From: Synchiropus splendidus
Taxonomy: Eukaryota > Chordata > Actinopteri > Syngnathiformes > Callionymidae
DNA length: 64,000 nt
NCBI RefSeq assembly: GCF_027744825.2
Contig: NC_071334.1
Span: 38,347,937-38,411,936 of the forward strand
Direction: 5' to 3'
This document shows, piece by piece, positions 33,230-45,722 of this stretch. Positions within the stretch are counted from its first letter, which is position 1. Every line of letters begins with the position of its first letter. The notes beneath the pieces are model-generated. The model was not told the DNA's origin, made no database searches, and saw nothing but the letters and a program-made list of their open reading frames with translations. The translations under genes and the position numbers were made by a program.

Positions 33230-34827
33230 TGTTGTATACACTGGAAGTTCGAAAATATTATAATCAAAACCTGCTAAATAATATTTGATATTGTTTCTGT
33301 TTTTTATCATTAATGGACCTGCTAAATAATATTTGATATTGTTTCTGATTTTTTATCATTAATTGTTTAATGTTTCAAACTTTAGTGAACCTGTATGCGT
33401 TTGATCATGCGCGTTTGAACTCACGAACAGCTGTGTGCTTGGATCTGAGAATGACCTTGAAGGCGCGCTCATTTGAAGTCATGAGAAAGCGGCCATCTTG
33501 AACTTAGTTTGAACCTGTGCGCACATGCTGACAAAATGGAGTGGATGTACTGACCTAATATGGTGAACCGGGCATCAGTGACGTAAAAAATGATGTAAGT
33601 GCTGACGCAATTGACACTAATATGATCTATCACCGAACATGTATCCTTTTGAGGGAGGAACTTCAAAAGGCCACCTGGAGAAAAAACAAGATAAGTTATA
33701 GATATGACTAATTGGCTTGGCGTGAGAAAACGGATGTCGGTATGTCTTCAAAGCCGTGTGTGGCTATATAAGCGCTCGGAGATGTGACCCTGAGTTCTTG
33801 CTCTTTTTTGGATCTTCGCCCGCGTTTGTCCGCCGTAAGTTTTTATCTTATCTTGGGACGGTGCTCTTGCTGTTTGCTCTCGGACCATTTGATTTTAACT
33901 CATCTTTTATTTCTCTTTTACTATTTTTGAATTAATCCTTTTTATTGAAGTGTTTTTGATTATATGGTTTTGAAGTATTTTTAATTATACGGTTATTGAA
34001 GTGTTTTTGATTATATGGTTTTGAAGTATTTTTAATTATACGGTTTTTGAAGTATTTTTGATTATATGGTTTTTGAAGAATATGTACTAGTACGAGCGTC
34101 TGGCGGTACTTTTGATATTGTTGGGTATCAGCGTCTGGCAATACCCTTGAGTTTATGGATTTTATTGTTTTTGGTTGACTTTGCTGTTTTTACTATTCTT
34201 TTATTAATTTTTTGAAGAAACATTTTTGTGACAAAAAACAAAATAAAATTGAGTACGAATTAAGTACTGAAAAGGCACAACGGCGTGGATCCCTGACTAA
34301 TAAAGAATCAACTGGCTCCTACCTACTACCATCAATTGGGTTATAGGTGAGTTACTGTTTGATTTCCTCCTGTTGCACATTTAATGAGTGTCTCACATGG
34401 CAGCATTATTCCATCCTGAATTATTGTGTCAATGATTAGGTGGTAGTTTTAGGCATTTATGGGGAAAATGTTATTTGAAAGGAATGGATTTAGGATCCGA
34501 TCATGAGTCCCTAAACGAAGTTAAGTAAAGAGACTACGGTAAGAGGTGTAGCATTGTAAGGTCAAGAACCTGTTTTTTAACAGGTCGGGCTAATTAAATA
34601 ACCCGCTCAGTGAAGCGCCGACACTACTCACTAATATAATAAGGTATAGTTGATATGCTTATTATAGTTTTAGAACCGTGTCCGCAACAAGAGGCTGACT
34701 GAGTTGACCAACCGAGGGGCCCTTTACCAGAGAGGCAAAGGGAGGTAGTGTGCTTGGAACTAGGGACGGCTTATGTTATAGCTAATCGCCTTGTACACAA
34801 GACCTTGAAAACCTAAACCCGACGACA
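33230..34827 (+). repeat. ERV-1 3' LTR (1598 bp)
   Basis: Same length as the 5' LTR, with 5 base differences that I can count. Two are in U3 (GCGCACATG for GCGCACGTG; TATCC for TATGC), one is just before the hairpins (GAAGAATATG), and two are in U5 (CTAATAAAG; GTTAAGTAAAG). The hairpin pair is at 34089-34146 and the poly(A) signal AATAAA at 34242-34247, which should end the viral transcripts. Confidence 0.95.
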
Positions 34828-34832
34828 AGTTG
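34828..34832. other. Target-site duplication of ERV-1, right copy (AGTTG)
   Basis: AGTTG follows the LTR end CGACA and continues into CACATCAAAT of the satellite monomer; the left copy is at 15253-15257. Confidence 0.93.
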
Positions 34833-37800
34833 CACATCAAATCTAAGCTGTCTGAAGTGTTTTTCGAAAGTTTTCAACACTTTTATGTTTGGCGTTCCGA
34901 AACCCACCTTATCTCAGGCTGAAAAGCGTTTTTACCCATTGTGCCATAACTTTTCAGGGAAGCTTCAGAACATGAAATTTTAACCTCCCACTATAGCAGA
35001 AAGGGTCTTTCTAGTAGTTGCACATCAAATCTAAGCTGTCTGAAGTGTTTTTCGAAAGTTATCAACACTTTTATGTTTGGCGTTCCGAAACCCACCTTAT
35101 CTCAGGGTGAAAAGCGTTTTTGTGCATTGTGCCATAACTTTTCAGGGACGCTTCAGAACATGAAATTTTAACCTCCCACTATAGCAGAAAGGGTCTTTCT
35201 AGTAGTTGCACATCAAATCTAAGCTGTCTGAAGTGTTTTTTCGAAAGTTTTTAACACTTTTATGTTTGCCGTTCCGAAACCCACGTTATTTCAGGCTGAA
35301 AAGCGTTTTTACGCATTGTGCCATAATTTTTCAGGGAAGCTGGAGAACATGAAAATTGAACCTCCCACTATAGCAGAAAGGGTCTTTCTAGCAGTTGCAC
35401 ATCAAATCTAAGCTGTCTGAAGAGTTTTTCGAAAGTTATTAACACTTTTGTGTTTGGCGTTCCGAAAATCACCTTATCTCAGGCTGAAAAGCGTTTTTAC
35501 GCATTGTGCCATAACTTTTCAGGGAAGCTTCAGAACATGAAATTTTAACCTCCCACTATAGCAGAAAGGGTCTATCTAGTAGGTGCACATCAAATCTAAG
35601 ATGTCTGAAGTGTTTTTCGAAAGTTATCAACACTTTTATGTTTGGCGTTCCGAAACCCACCTTATCTCAGGCTGAAAAGTGTTTTTACGCATTGTGCCAT
35701 TACTTTTCAGGGAAGCTTCAGAACATGAAATTTTAACCTCCCACTGTAGCAGAAAGGGTCTTTCTAGTAGTTGCACATCAAATCTAAGCTGTCTGAAGTG
35801 TTTTTCGAAAGTTATTAACACTTTCATGTTTGGCGTTCCGAAACCCACCTTATCGCAGGCTGAAAAGCGTTTTTGTGCATTGTGCCATAACTTTTCAGGG
35901 AAGCTTCTGAACATGAAATTTTAACCTCCCACTATAGCAGAAAGGGCCTTTCTTGTAGTTGTACATCAAATCTAAGCTGTCTGAAGTGTTTTTCGAAAGT
36001 TATTAACACTTTTATGTTTGGCGTTCCGAAACGCACGTTATTTCAGGCTGAAAAGCGTTTTTACGCATTGTGCCATAATTTTTCAGGGAAGCTGGAGAAC
36101 ATGAAAATTGAACCTCCCACTATAGCAGAAAGGGTCTTTCTAGTAGTTGCACATCAAATCTAAGATTTTTGAAGTGTTTTTCGAAAGTTATCAACACTTT
36201 TATGTTTGGCGTTCCGAAACCCACCTTATCTCAGGCTGAAAAGTGTTTTTACGCATTGTGCCATTACTTTTCAGGGAAGCTTCAGAACATGAAATTTTAA
36301 CCTCCCACTATAGCAGAAAGGGCTTTCTAGTAGTTGCACATCAAATCTAAGCTGTCTGAAGTGTTTTTCGAAAGTTATTAACACTTTTATGTTTGGCGTT
36401 CCGAAACCCACCTTTTCTCAGGCTGAAAAGTGTTTTCGCGCATTGTGCCATAACTTTTCAGGGAAGTTTCAGAACATGAAATTTTACCCCCCACTATAGC
36501 AGAAAGGGTCTTTCTAGTAGTTGCACATCAAATCTAAGCTGTCCGAAATGTTTTTCGAAAGTTTTGAACACTTTTATGTTTGGCGTTCCGAAACCCTCCT
36601 TATCTCAGGCTGAAAAGTATTTTTGTGCATTGTGCCATAACTTTTCAGGGAAGCTTCAGAACATGAAATTTTAACCTCCCACTATAGCAGAAAGGGTCTA
36701 TCTAGTAGGTGCACATCAAATCTAAGATGTCTGAAGTGTTTTTCGAAAGTTATCAACACTTTTATGTTTAGCGTTCCGAAACCCACCTTATCTCAGGCTG
36801 AAAAGTGTTTTTACGCATTGTGCCATTACTTTTCAGGGAAGCTTCAGAACATGAAATTTTAACCTCCCACTGTAGCAGAAAGGGTCTTTCTAGTAGTTGC
36901 ACATCAAATCTAAGCTGTCTGAAGTGTTTTTCGAAAGTTATTAACACTTTCATGTTTGGCGTTCCGAAACCCACCTTATCGCAGGCTGAAAAGCGTTTTT
37001 GTGCATTGTGCCATAACTTTTCAGGGAAGCTTCTGAACATGAAATTTTAACCTCCCACTATAGCAGAAAGGGCCTTTCTTGTAGTTGTACATCAAATCTA
37101 AGCTGTCTGAAGTGTTTTTCGAAAGTTATTAACACTTTTATGTTTGGCGTTCCGAAACCCACGTTATTTCAGGCTGAAAAGCGTTTTTACGCATTGTTCC
37201 ATAATTTTTCAGGGAAGCTGGAGAACATGAAAATTGAACCTCCCACTATAGCAGAAAGGGTCTTTCTAGTAGTTGCACATCAAATCTACGATTTTTGAAG
37301 TGTTTTTCGAAAGTTATCAACACTTTTATGTTTGGCGTTCCGAAACCCACCTTATCTCAGGCTGAAAAGTGTTTTTACGCATTGTGCCATTACTTTTCAG
37401 GGAAGCTTCAGAACATGAAATTTTAACCTCCCACTATAGCAGAAAGGGCTTTCTAGTAGTTGCACATCAAATCTAAGCTGTCTGAAGTGTTTTTCGAAAG
37501 TTATTAACACTTTTATGTTTGGCGTTCCGAAACCCACCTAATCTCAGGCTGAAAAGTGTTTTCGCGCATTGTGCCATAACTTTTCAGGGAAGTTTCAGAA
37601 CATGAAATTTTACCCCCCACTATAGCAGAAAGGGTCTTTCTAGTAGTTGCACATCAAATCTAAGCTGTCTGAAATGTTTTTCGAAAGTTTTGAACACTTT
37701 TATGTTTGGCGTTCCGAAACCCACCTTATCTCAGGCTGAAAAGCGTTTTTACCCATTGTGCCATAACTTTTCAGGGAAGCTTCAGAACATGAAATTTTAA

Positions 37801-39660
37801 CCTCCCACTATAGCAGAAAGGGTCTTTCTAGTAGTTGCACATCAAATCTAAGCTGTCTGAAGTGTTTTTCGAAAGTTATCAACACTTTTATGTTTGGCGT
37901 TCCGAAACCCACCTTATCTCAGGGTGAAAAGCGTTTTTGTGCATTGTGCCATAACTTTTCAGGGACGCTTCAGAACATGAAATTTTAACCTCCCACTATA
38001 GCAGAAAGGGTCTTTCTAGTAGTTGCACATCAAATCTAACCTGTCGGAAGTGTTTTTCGAAAGTTATTAACACTTTTATGTTTGGCGTTCCGAAACCCAC
38101 GTTATTTCAGGCTGAATAGCGTTTTTACGCATTGTGCCATAATTTTTCAGGGAAGCTGGAGAACATGAAAATTGAACCTCCCACTATAGCAGAAAGGGTC
38201 TTTCTAGTAGTTGCACATCAAATCTAAGATGTCTGAAGTGTTTTTCGAAAGTTATCAACACTTTTATGTTTGGCGTTCCGAAACCCACCTTATCTCAGGC
38301 TGAAAAGTGTTTTAACGCATTGTGCCATTACTTTTCAGGGAAGCTTCAGAACATGAAATTTTAACCTCCCACTATAGCAGAAAGGGCTTTCTAGTAGTTG
38401 CACATCAAATCTAAGCTGTCTGAAGTGTTTTTCGAAAGTTATTAACACCTTTATGTTTGGCGTTCCGAAACCCTCCTTATCTCAGGCTGAAAAGTGTTTT
38501 TGTGCATTGTGCCATAACTTTTCAGGGAAGCTTCAGAACATGAAATTTTAACCCCCACTATAGCAGAAAGGGTCTTTCTAGTAGTTGCACATCAAATCTA
38601 AGCTGTCTGAAGTGTTTTTCGAAAGTTTTCAACACTTTTATGTTTGGCGTTCCGAAACCCTCCTTAACTCAGGCTGAAAAGCGTTTTTACCCATTGTGCC
38701 ATAACTTTTCAGGGAAGCTTCAGAACATGAAATTTTAACCTCCCACTATAGCAGAAAGGGTCTTTCTAGTAGTTGCACATCAAATCTAAGCTGTCTGAAG
38801 TGTTTTTCGAAAGTTATCAACACTTTTATGTTTGGCGTTTCGAAACCCACCTTATCTCAGGGTGAAAAGCGTTTTTGTGCATTGTGCCATAACTTTTCAC
38901 GGACGGTTCAGAACATGAATTTTTATCCTCCCACTATAGCAGAAAGGGTCTTTCTAGTAGTTGCACATCAAATCTAAGCTGTCTGAAGTGTTTTTTGAAA
39001 GTTATTAACACTTTTATGTTTGGCGTTCCGAAACCCACCTTATCTCAGGCTGAAAAGCGTTTTTGTGCATTGTGGCATAACTTTTCAGGGAAGCTTCAGA
39101 ACATGAAATTTTAACCTCCCACTATAGCAGAAAGGGTCTTTCTAGTAGTTGCACATCAAATCTAAGCTGTCTGAAGTGTTTTTCGAAAGTTATCAACACT
39201 TTTATGTTTGGCGTTCCGAAACCCACCTTATCTAAAGCTGAAAAGCGTTTTTGTGCATTGTGCCACAACTTTTCAGGGAATCTTCAGAACATAAAATTTT
39301 AACCTCCCACTATAGCAGAAAGGGTCTTTCTAGTAGTTGCACATCAAATCTAAGCTCTCTGAAGTGTTTTTCGAAAGTTATCAACACTTTTATGTTTGGC
39401 GTTGCGAAACCCACCTTATCTCAGGCTGAAAAGCGTTTTTACGCATTGTGCCATAACTTTTCAGGGAAGCTTCAGAACATGAAATTTTAACCTCCCACTA
39501 TAGCAGAAAGGGTCTTTCTAGTAGTTGCACATCAAATCTAAGCTGTCTGAAGTGTTTTTCGAAAGTTATCAACACTTTTATGTTTGGCGTTCCGAAACCC
39601 ACCTTATCTCAGGCTGAAAAGCGTTTTTACGCATTGTGCCATAACTTTTCAGGGAAGCTT

Positions 39661-39665
39661 CAGAA
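39661..39665. other. Target-site duplication of ERV-2, left copy (CAGAA)
   Basis: CAGAA precedes the LTR and is repeated at 53594-53598. The normal satellite reads CTTCAGAACATGAAAT, so the site is restored by excising the ERV and one copy. Confidence 0.93.
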
Positions 39666-40421
39666 TGTTGTATATACTGGAAAATCGAAAATATTATAAC
39701 CATGCTTTACACTTATTATGAGCACTTATTGAATCTGTATGCTTTGCACTTTTGAACTTGCAGGGCATGCTCTAACCTCAGGGTGAATTTGTAAGCAGAA
39801 CATGTTTTTAAGCCGAGCTTGCGATTATGGTTAACACTTAGAAGGAACGTTGTATTAATAGAACCTTGTGGTCTTCACTTAGAACATAAGTTACATTTAT
39901 CAAAACAATGAAACTAACACTCAGCATGTTCAAAGAATCTAAAACATCTGCATAAGACATAAGGGGTGTCTCTAATGAAGTTAAAACTTTCCACTAAGGA
40001 CGACAGCTAGAACACGTGATGAAAATTAAAACTTTCCACTGAAGATGACAAGAACACGTCACCCATTAATGACGCATTGGGGGATTGTTTATTGAAATCG
40101 GCAATGTTGCTATAATGGTCTAGGATAAACTGACCTCTCGCTCTCGCTCTTGATCCACGCTTTTGGCTTCATCCGTTTGCTGTAAGGTCTTGTATCTTAA
40201 CTTGGGACGGTGCTCTTGCTCTTGCTCTTAGACCATTTGATTTAACTCTTTTTGTTGTTCTCTTATGGTTTTTTATTATTGATTGGTTGATTTTTATGAT
40301 TAATTCTTTTGACTTATCTCTTTTATTGCATATACTTTGAATATATTTTTTAGGATCTTTGACTTAATCCTTTTTATTCTGTATGCATTTTGATTATATG
40401 ATTTTTGACATTTATGTATGT

Positions 40422-40478
40422 GCACTAGCGTCTGGCAGTGCCTTTGACTTTGTTGGGTATTAGCGTCTGGCAATACCC
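40422..40478 (+). promoter_or_regulatory. Twin RNA hairpins, ERV-2 5' LTR
   Basis: Hairpin 1 has the stem GCACT/AGTGC and hairpin 2 the stem GGGTAT/ATACCC, both with the GCGTCTGGC loop seen in ERV-1. The first stem differs from ERV-1 (AGTAC/GTACT) yet still pairs. The copies in the 3' LTR are at 52772-52791 and 52805-52828. Confidence 0.7.
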
Positions 40479-40525
40479 TTGAGTTTATTAATGTTTATTG
40501 ATTTTATTGTTTTTATTATCCTTTT

Positions 40526-40605
40526 TTGAATTTTATTGTTTTATTACCCTTTTATCATTTTTGTATTGAATTTTATTGTTTTATTACCCTTTTATCATTT
40601 TTGTA
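40526..40605 (+). repeat. 40-bp tandem duplication in ERV-2 5' LTR
   Basis: Two exact 40-bp units starting TTGAATTTTATTG lie at 40526-40565 and 40566-40605; the 3' LTR has one. This accounts for the length difference between the LTRs. The change happened in one LTR during or after integration. Confidence 0.9.
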
Positions 40606-41283
40606 TTGAATTTGATTCTTTATTGATTTTACTGTTTTGTTATCCTTTTTATCAATTTTTTGGAGAAATACTTTTGACATAAAAACAAAATAAAACTGAG
40701 TACGAATTAAGTACTGAAAAGGCACAACGGCATTGATCCCTGACTACTAAAGAATCGACTGGCTCCTGTACTACCATCAACTGGGTTATAGGTGAGTTAA
40801 TGCTGGATTGAATTAATGTTTGATTCCCTTTCCTGTGCACATGTAGTGAATGTCTCGACTGGTAGCATTATTCCATCCTGAATTATTATGTCAATGATAA
40901 AGTGGTAGTTCAGAAGGCTGAGGTAATATTTTATTTAAGGAATGGATTGAGGATCTAATCATGTGTCCCTAAACGAAGCTAAGTAAAGAGACTACGGTAG
41001 AATGTGTAGCATTGTAAGGTCAAGAACCTGTTTCTCAACAGGTCGGGCGAATTAAATAACCCGCTCAGTGAAGCGCCGACACTACTCACTAATATAATAG
41101 GTGAAGTTGATACATCTATTATAGTTTTAGAACCGTGTCTGCAACAAGGGGCTGACTGAGTTGACCACACGAGGGGGCCCTTTACCAGAGAGGCAAAGGG
41201 AGGTAGTGTACTCGGAACTAGGGACGGCTTGTTACAGCTAATTGCCCTGTACACAAAACCTTGAAATCCAAACCCGAGCGACA

Positions 41284-41301
41284 TGGCGCCCGAACAGGGA
41301 C
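41284..41301 (+). other. Primer-binding site of ERV-2, tRNA-Lys3 type
   Basis: TGGCGCCCGAACAGGGAC directly follows the LTR end ACA, identical to ERV-1. Confidence 0.95.
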
Positions 41302-41733
41302 ATGATTGAAAAACGTACAATCTATTTGTGAGTAACTGGACCCCAGATTGAAACTCTGACGGGAAAAGTTCGGTAGTAAATAGATAGATCCTACTATCTC
41401 TGAGTTTTGAATCAATGATATAGATTCAGACTCTATCACTCGACAAAGTACGATTTAGTTGACTCTGTAATTTATCAAGGAGCTGCCCCTTGGGACTGAT
41501 CACCCCGAGTAGGGCAGTTAAAGTATTAAGGTAATTACAGTGCAACTGCATTAATAGCTGGAATACAGAAGTACAGCAAAAAGTCCCGTGAGGCCTTATA
41601 ACGGGCACCCCATAAGAAGTCCGCCAGGGACAACTGGGGAACTGCAGCAGGAAGCAGCGGCATAGTTCGGGAAACTGTTCATAGCCGGTAAAGTGAATTC
41701 CTTGAATAATTTGACTGAGACTGCAGAATAAAA
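41302..41733 (+). promoter_or_regulatory. ERV-2 5' leader
   Basis: Untranslated leader homologous to 16874-17311. The segment 41559-41702 is nearly identical to ERV-1 and keeps the CCCGT/ACGGG and GTCC/GGAC stems, in the latter case with changed loop bases. It is a candidate packaging or translation element. Confidence 0.6.
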
Positions 41734-44700
41734 ATGAGCAAAGAGGTTGTGCCTGAAAGCAGTGGAGTCTCTAAGAGAAGAGCCTCCATAGCCGAATCTG
41801 AGGTTTTGACTGCCCCCCCTGATATGTGGGTTGTAGCATCTTTTCTGATAATCGATGCACGATTAGAAAATCAGGAATTATGGGATATTTTGCCTTTCGG
41901 TTCGTATACACTCCTTAATCCACGGAGGTGCCCAAGACCTACCGATAGTGCGGGTATAGCTTGTTGGGTGAAAGAGAGTTTTCCTGAAGCGGTGAAAGAC
42001 TTTGACCAGGATCACCCGGGGGACTGGGCCCCAGGTGAAGCGCGTCCCTTGGACACCGGGGACTCGAGATTGCATACAATATTAATGGCCCATTACTTGC
42101 CTTTTGACGACAAGGACCCTGAGGGTTCCTTTAAGATACTTTCGACAACTTATCACAACTCCTTGACTCATGCCGGAACGTGGGCCGTCATTGTTCCGAT
42201 TTTTGGGACAGGAGTGTTCAATTTCCCTCTCTGAAGGGCAGTGGAAATTTGTATTGATCACACTCGGGAATGGGTAAACCGTGACCCCGATTTTAACAGA
42301 ATAGTAGTCCTCCTGGCTCCTGAGGCTGGGCTGCGGCAGGAAATACTCTGCCAATTAAAAGGGCGATTTAAAGTAGATCCAGTAAAAGTTCAGGACTATG
42401 CAGCGTCCAGTAATTATCGAGTTGATGCGACATTAATTGCTGAACTAATGAGGATGCCCGTTGTGGGCAAGTCATATAAGGAGTTTGTCTTTGACCGTGC
42501 CGTAGGGAATATTACTGACAGCTTTGTTCGTCAATACCAGCGCTACCCCGCTAAATCCGGAATGTATCCCCACGCTGATCTCAAAGAACACCAAACGTTA
42601 TACGGACCAACTGGTCCATCACCACTGACAAATATGGGGTCATTGGACACTGCATTACAAGAAATAGCCCATACTCCGACTGCAACTGCGCCACCCGCCT
42701 ATGAAACTAGCGAGGCTCTCAGGGACCATGGCTATGCCACTCCAGTGAGGGTCCATTTCTCCCCGTCGTCAGAGGATGACTCTGATGAGGGAGAACCCCT
42801 GCACATGAGTGAAAACAGCAGAGAAATTATTACTAGTCTGGAAAAAATGGCGGGACAACTTAGTGCGATCTCACAACAAATAGAAAGTCATCGGGATCAG
42901 ATCAATAGAAGTTTAAGCCAGGGAAGATTAGAATATATTTCAGGTTCCCCGGAAAATCGCCCACAGCCTATGCAACCACTTAATCCCTCTAATGGCTTGA
43001 TAGAGGCCTCGGGCCTTAATGCCCCAGGAAACTCTGATGCCAGAGACCCAGGGTTGAGTGAGTCAACTCCGGATGACATCCCGGTTATTAGAATGGACAA
43101 TGGATCCATGTTTATTATTTTGCCCACTTCTACGGCTAAATATAAACCCACTGGGGACAATGTAGTGATCCCCTTAAGAAAGTGGAATGGACTAGATGAG
43201 GTGAGGGCATTTATTCCGTGGAAAAAGAAGATTGGCAGAAAGTACCTCGATTATCAACTTTCACTTTTGAGTGAAGAAGTTCGTGACCGGAGTTACCGAG
43301 CCTTTGAGCGGGTCCATCACCTTGACTTCACTGATTGCGAAGATTCCTCTGTGGCTACTGTCTGTTTGACACCATTAGTGCATTCGCGCTCAGTAGAAGG
43401 TCAAATACACAACGGAGCCAGCAAAATTGCCCGGCTTGAATTGTCTAAGGTGACCCTTGACCTCAATCCTCCTGAATCATTGGGGGTTGTCACAAATACA
43501 CAATTAGCACGATGGATGACGGCTACTTATGCGACGCTGGCCTCACTGGGTTATTTTGAAACAGTTAAGTGTCTGGTAGGAAACCGACAACTGGCAAAAA
43601 CACTCTATGACACAGTATTACTTTTAAAACAGGATAACTTTGCAAAGTATCTAGATAATTCTCCTCAGCTACAGCATGGCTTAGAGGAGGAGGAGAGCAG
43701 AGAGCCAGAGGAGCCTCGGGTTTCCTTCCGACCCTCCTCTGCGTCTACACCACGCCCCCCAACTTCTCTACCCAGGTCCCCACGTGACGAACGGCCCTCC
43801 TCTGTGTCTGCACCACGCCCCTCAACCCCTCTACCCAGGTCCCCACGTGGCGAACAACCATCAACGCCCCCTATTAACCGCCAGCCCACCCGAATGGTTC
43901 GAGCAAAAGACTCTAGAGGGCGTAAGATAACCTGGGGAGAGTACGACGCCACCAAGTGGCCGTGCGACCCCGGCAAGGAAGAATTAAGAGAACACCCTAT
44001 GGCTCATGACTATGATCCGCTGGTACACCAGCAGCCTCCGGAGCCAGGGTGGAATAAAGAAATAATTACACCCCAGTGGTTTCCTCATGATAGGAAGGAA
44101 AGGGCCCGGAGAATGCGATCTCCCTCTGCTGAGGAAATAGGTGAGTGGCAAGGAGTGTCAAAATCTTTTAAGCGGACGTATCTTGCACGAGGGTATGATG
44201 CACACCGTGATTCATTAACTGATATTTACTCTCATATGCCCAGGGCCACTCACCAGCCGATGGAGCCCTGGGAGGGACAGTCTCAATGTCCCTCTGAACC
44301 TGACGATCAGAGTAGCGATGAATCCGGCAGCGATAGTGACTCGCCTCTGGGTCCGCAGCCAGATCCCCCAACTCCCCCAAGACAGGGTGGCAGGATGGCC
44401 CCCGCAGGTAGGATAGGAAGGCAGCGCACCCAGCTGGCAGTGTCGATTCTTGCAGGAGGCCCCCTATCGGAGCCCAGGCAAGACAGTGGCGTCAGGGTGT
44501 CGAATAAAATTACCCTGGCAGACCTATGCAAAGCACTCCCAAAAAGAAGAGATAAAGAATCCAACTGTGAGTATGTCAGGAGATTGAATAAGGAGTTATC
44601 TCCTGCTCAAATGACTGACCCGTTTAATAGTAAATATGTCTCCAGAGAGAATGGATTAGATTTAGTCCAAGGGCAGACATTAATGGATTTGTTAACCTCC

Positions 44701-45215
44701 GATGTGGCTACTTTACTCACTAGTCAGGTAGAAGCAACCATACAAGATTTGGTTGATAAAGTAAATAGAGGAGAAATGTCTCTTTTACAGGCTTATTCTA
44801 TTCTGGCAGAAGAGGGGGCTGATGAGTCACAGGTTAAGAGTTTTCTGATTCAGATTAACTGCCCCGAGCAAGCAAAATTAGTTCTGGAGTTCCTCCAAGC
44901 AAAGGGACTCGATGCAAAAACTGAGGTTATCACACGTCACAGCTCCCTTATGGGTGTGAGAAGAGCTCTTAGAAAGCAAAAAGAGAAACAGGATGTATCT
45001 GAACCTCGACAGCCAAAAAACGAGCAGAGGGGGAAGCCCCTTCCCCCTACCAAATCGAAACCAGCAAACCCACAGCGCGCCCCGCCTCACACTCGATCTT
45101 CCTTTCCACCCAGAAAGGATCGAAACCAGCAAGACATCAGACCCGAGAGACAGGGTGGGGGCAAGCGCCCTCCATTCAACAAGAATATGAATGGCTCAGG
45201 CATGAATACCCACAG
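41734..45215 (+). pseudogene. gag: gag of ERV-2 (macrodomain-Gag; premature stop, 3' end deleted)
   Basis: Starts at ATG 41734 (MSKEVV). The frame is interrupted by TGA at 42232-42234, in the second ligand loop of the macrodomain-like region, then continues in the same frame from 42235 through the rest of Gag to about 45215. There gag is fused to the end of pol; the chance frame ends at 45288. The PPxY motif (PPAY) is kept, but the upstream PTAP of ERV-1 is changed. Residues encoded by 43730-43855 contain a 63-nt in-frame duplication of a Ser/Pro/Arg motif (PRPxTxLPRSPR) present once in ERV-1. The region around 19070 of ERV-1 is in frame here and serves as the reference for that frameshift. 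No zinc knuckle is present. Confidence 0.85.
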
Positions 45216-45722
45216 GAACCACAATGACAGCAAAAGAGTGTGTGATGTCATTTATTCAGGGGAACCCAGTCAAAAGCCTCAGATCTGATAATGCCGCCAT
45301 GTTTACTTCTAAACACTTTCGTTCGTGGTTGGAACAGGTGGGGATACGACATGTCTTATCTATCCCGCACCAATCCAACACTAATGGAGTCGCGGAACGC
45401 GCAGTGCGCGCGGCAAAATCGCAAATACTGTTGTATAAACATAGATGGCACTTACCTGAAAACCTCTTTGCCATTAACCAACAGCTCAGTCTCCCTAACC
45501 TCACCTTGTCCTACAGTGATTGGTCCGAACACCCCACAGGTTGTTATGTACTGAGCAGCTTTCCATTGCTCAGTACAGGTGGGCAGTGAGGTGTGGATAC
45601 TCGCCACTGGAAGGTCTACTACGATAGTGAAAGTCGAAGGGAACGTACTTACGGGAAAAGATGGCCACAGGTACCACCCCAAGCAACTTCGACTTAAGTG
45701 TAAAAATCAGGATGGAAGCTAA
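45216..45722 (+). pseudogene. pol: pol remnant of ERV-2 (C-terminal integrase only)
   Basis: After an abrupt junction near 45215 the sequence matches ERV-1 pol from about 23510. It keeps the second catalytic Asp (RSDNAAM) and Glu (GVAERAV) of integrase but lacks the first Asp, all of protease, RT, RNase H and the zinc domain. A variable stretch at 45495-45575 shifts the frame before the basic C-terminal end, which stops at 45722. Both sides of the junction contain CCACA-like bases, so a microhomology deletion is likely. It cannot encode an active enzyme. Confidence 0.88.

Larger units (their letters stand above)
15258..34827 (+). mobile_element. ERV-1: near-complete foamy-like endogenous retrovirus, 19.57 kb
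   Basis: This is a full provirus inserted in the satellite. It has two 1598-bp LTRs beginning TGTTG and ending CGACA, a tRNA-Lys primer-binding site, gag, pol, an accessory ORF-X, env, two small 3' ORFs, a Tas-like ORF and a polypurine tract, flanked by 5-bp duplications. I count 5 mismatches between the LTRs (about 0.3%), which indicates recent integration. The coding part carries only three obvious disruptions: a +1 shift in gag, one stop in pol and one stop in ORF-X. At nearly 20 kb it is about twice the length of typical retroviruses. Foamy-like traits are a separate Pol start, Gag without zinc knuckles, a long Env with a membrane-spanning leader and a 3' regulatory-type ORF. Exact lineage needs an RT phylogeny; another deep fish lineage is possible. 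Confidence 0.95.
34828..39665. repeat. Tandem satellite array between the two ERVs
   Basis: About 4.8 kb of the same ~188-bp monomer, more varied than the first 8 kb of the left block, with variants such as AAGTTTTCAACAC, GCTGGAGAACATGAAAATTG and GCTTTCTAGTAG (a 2-bp loss). A six-monomer unit repeats with a period of 1126 bp: equivalent frames start at 35679 and 36805, sharing several rare variants. No gene is present. Confidence 0.96.
39666..41283 (+). repeat. ERV-2 5' LTR (1618 bp)
   Basis: Starts TGTTGTATATACTGG and ends CGAGCGACA, adjoining the primer site. The 3' part (R/U5) is close to that of ERV-1, while most of U3 differs. A TATA-like TATAATG is at 40111; the 3' LTR has TATAAAG, so the 5' promoter may be altered. 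The hairpin pair is at 40422-40441 and 40455-40478. AATAAA is at 40689-40694. A strong splice donor TAG|GTGAGT is at 40791. A 40-bp unit is tandemly doubled at 40526-40605 and single in the 3' LTR. Confidence 0.95.

Noticed and set aside
40652..41608. Minus-strand frames in ERV-2 LTR and leader (also 52962-53594)
   Set aside because: Shadow frames in non-coding control sequence, repeated because the LTR is repeated; no family resemblance.
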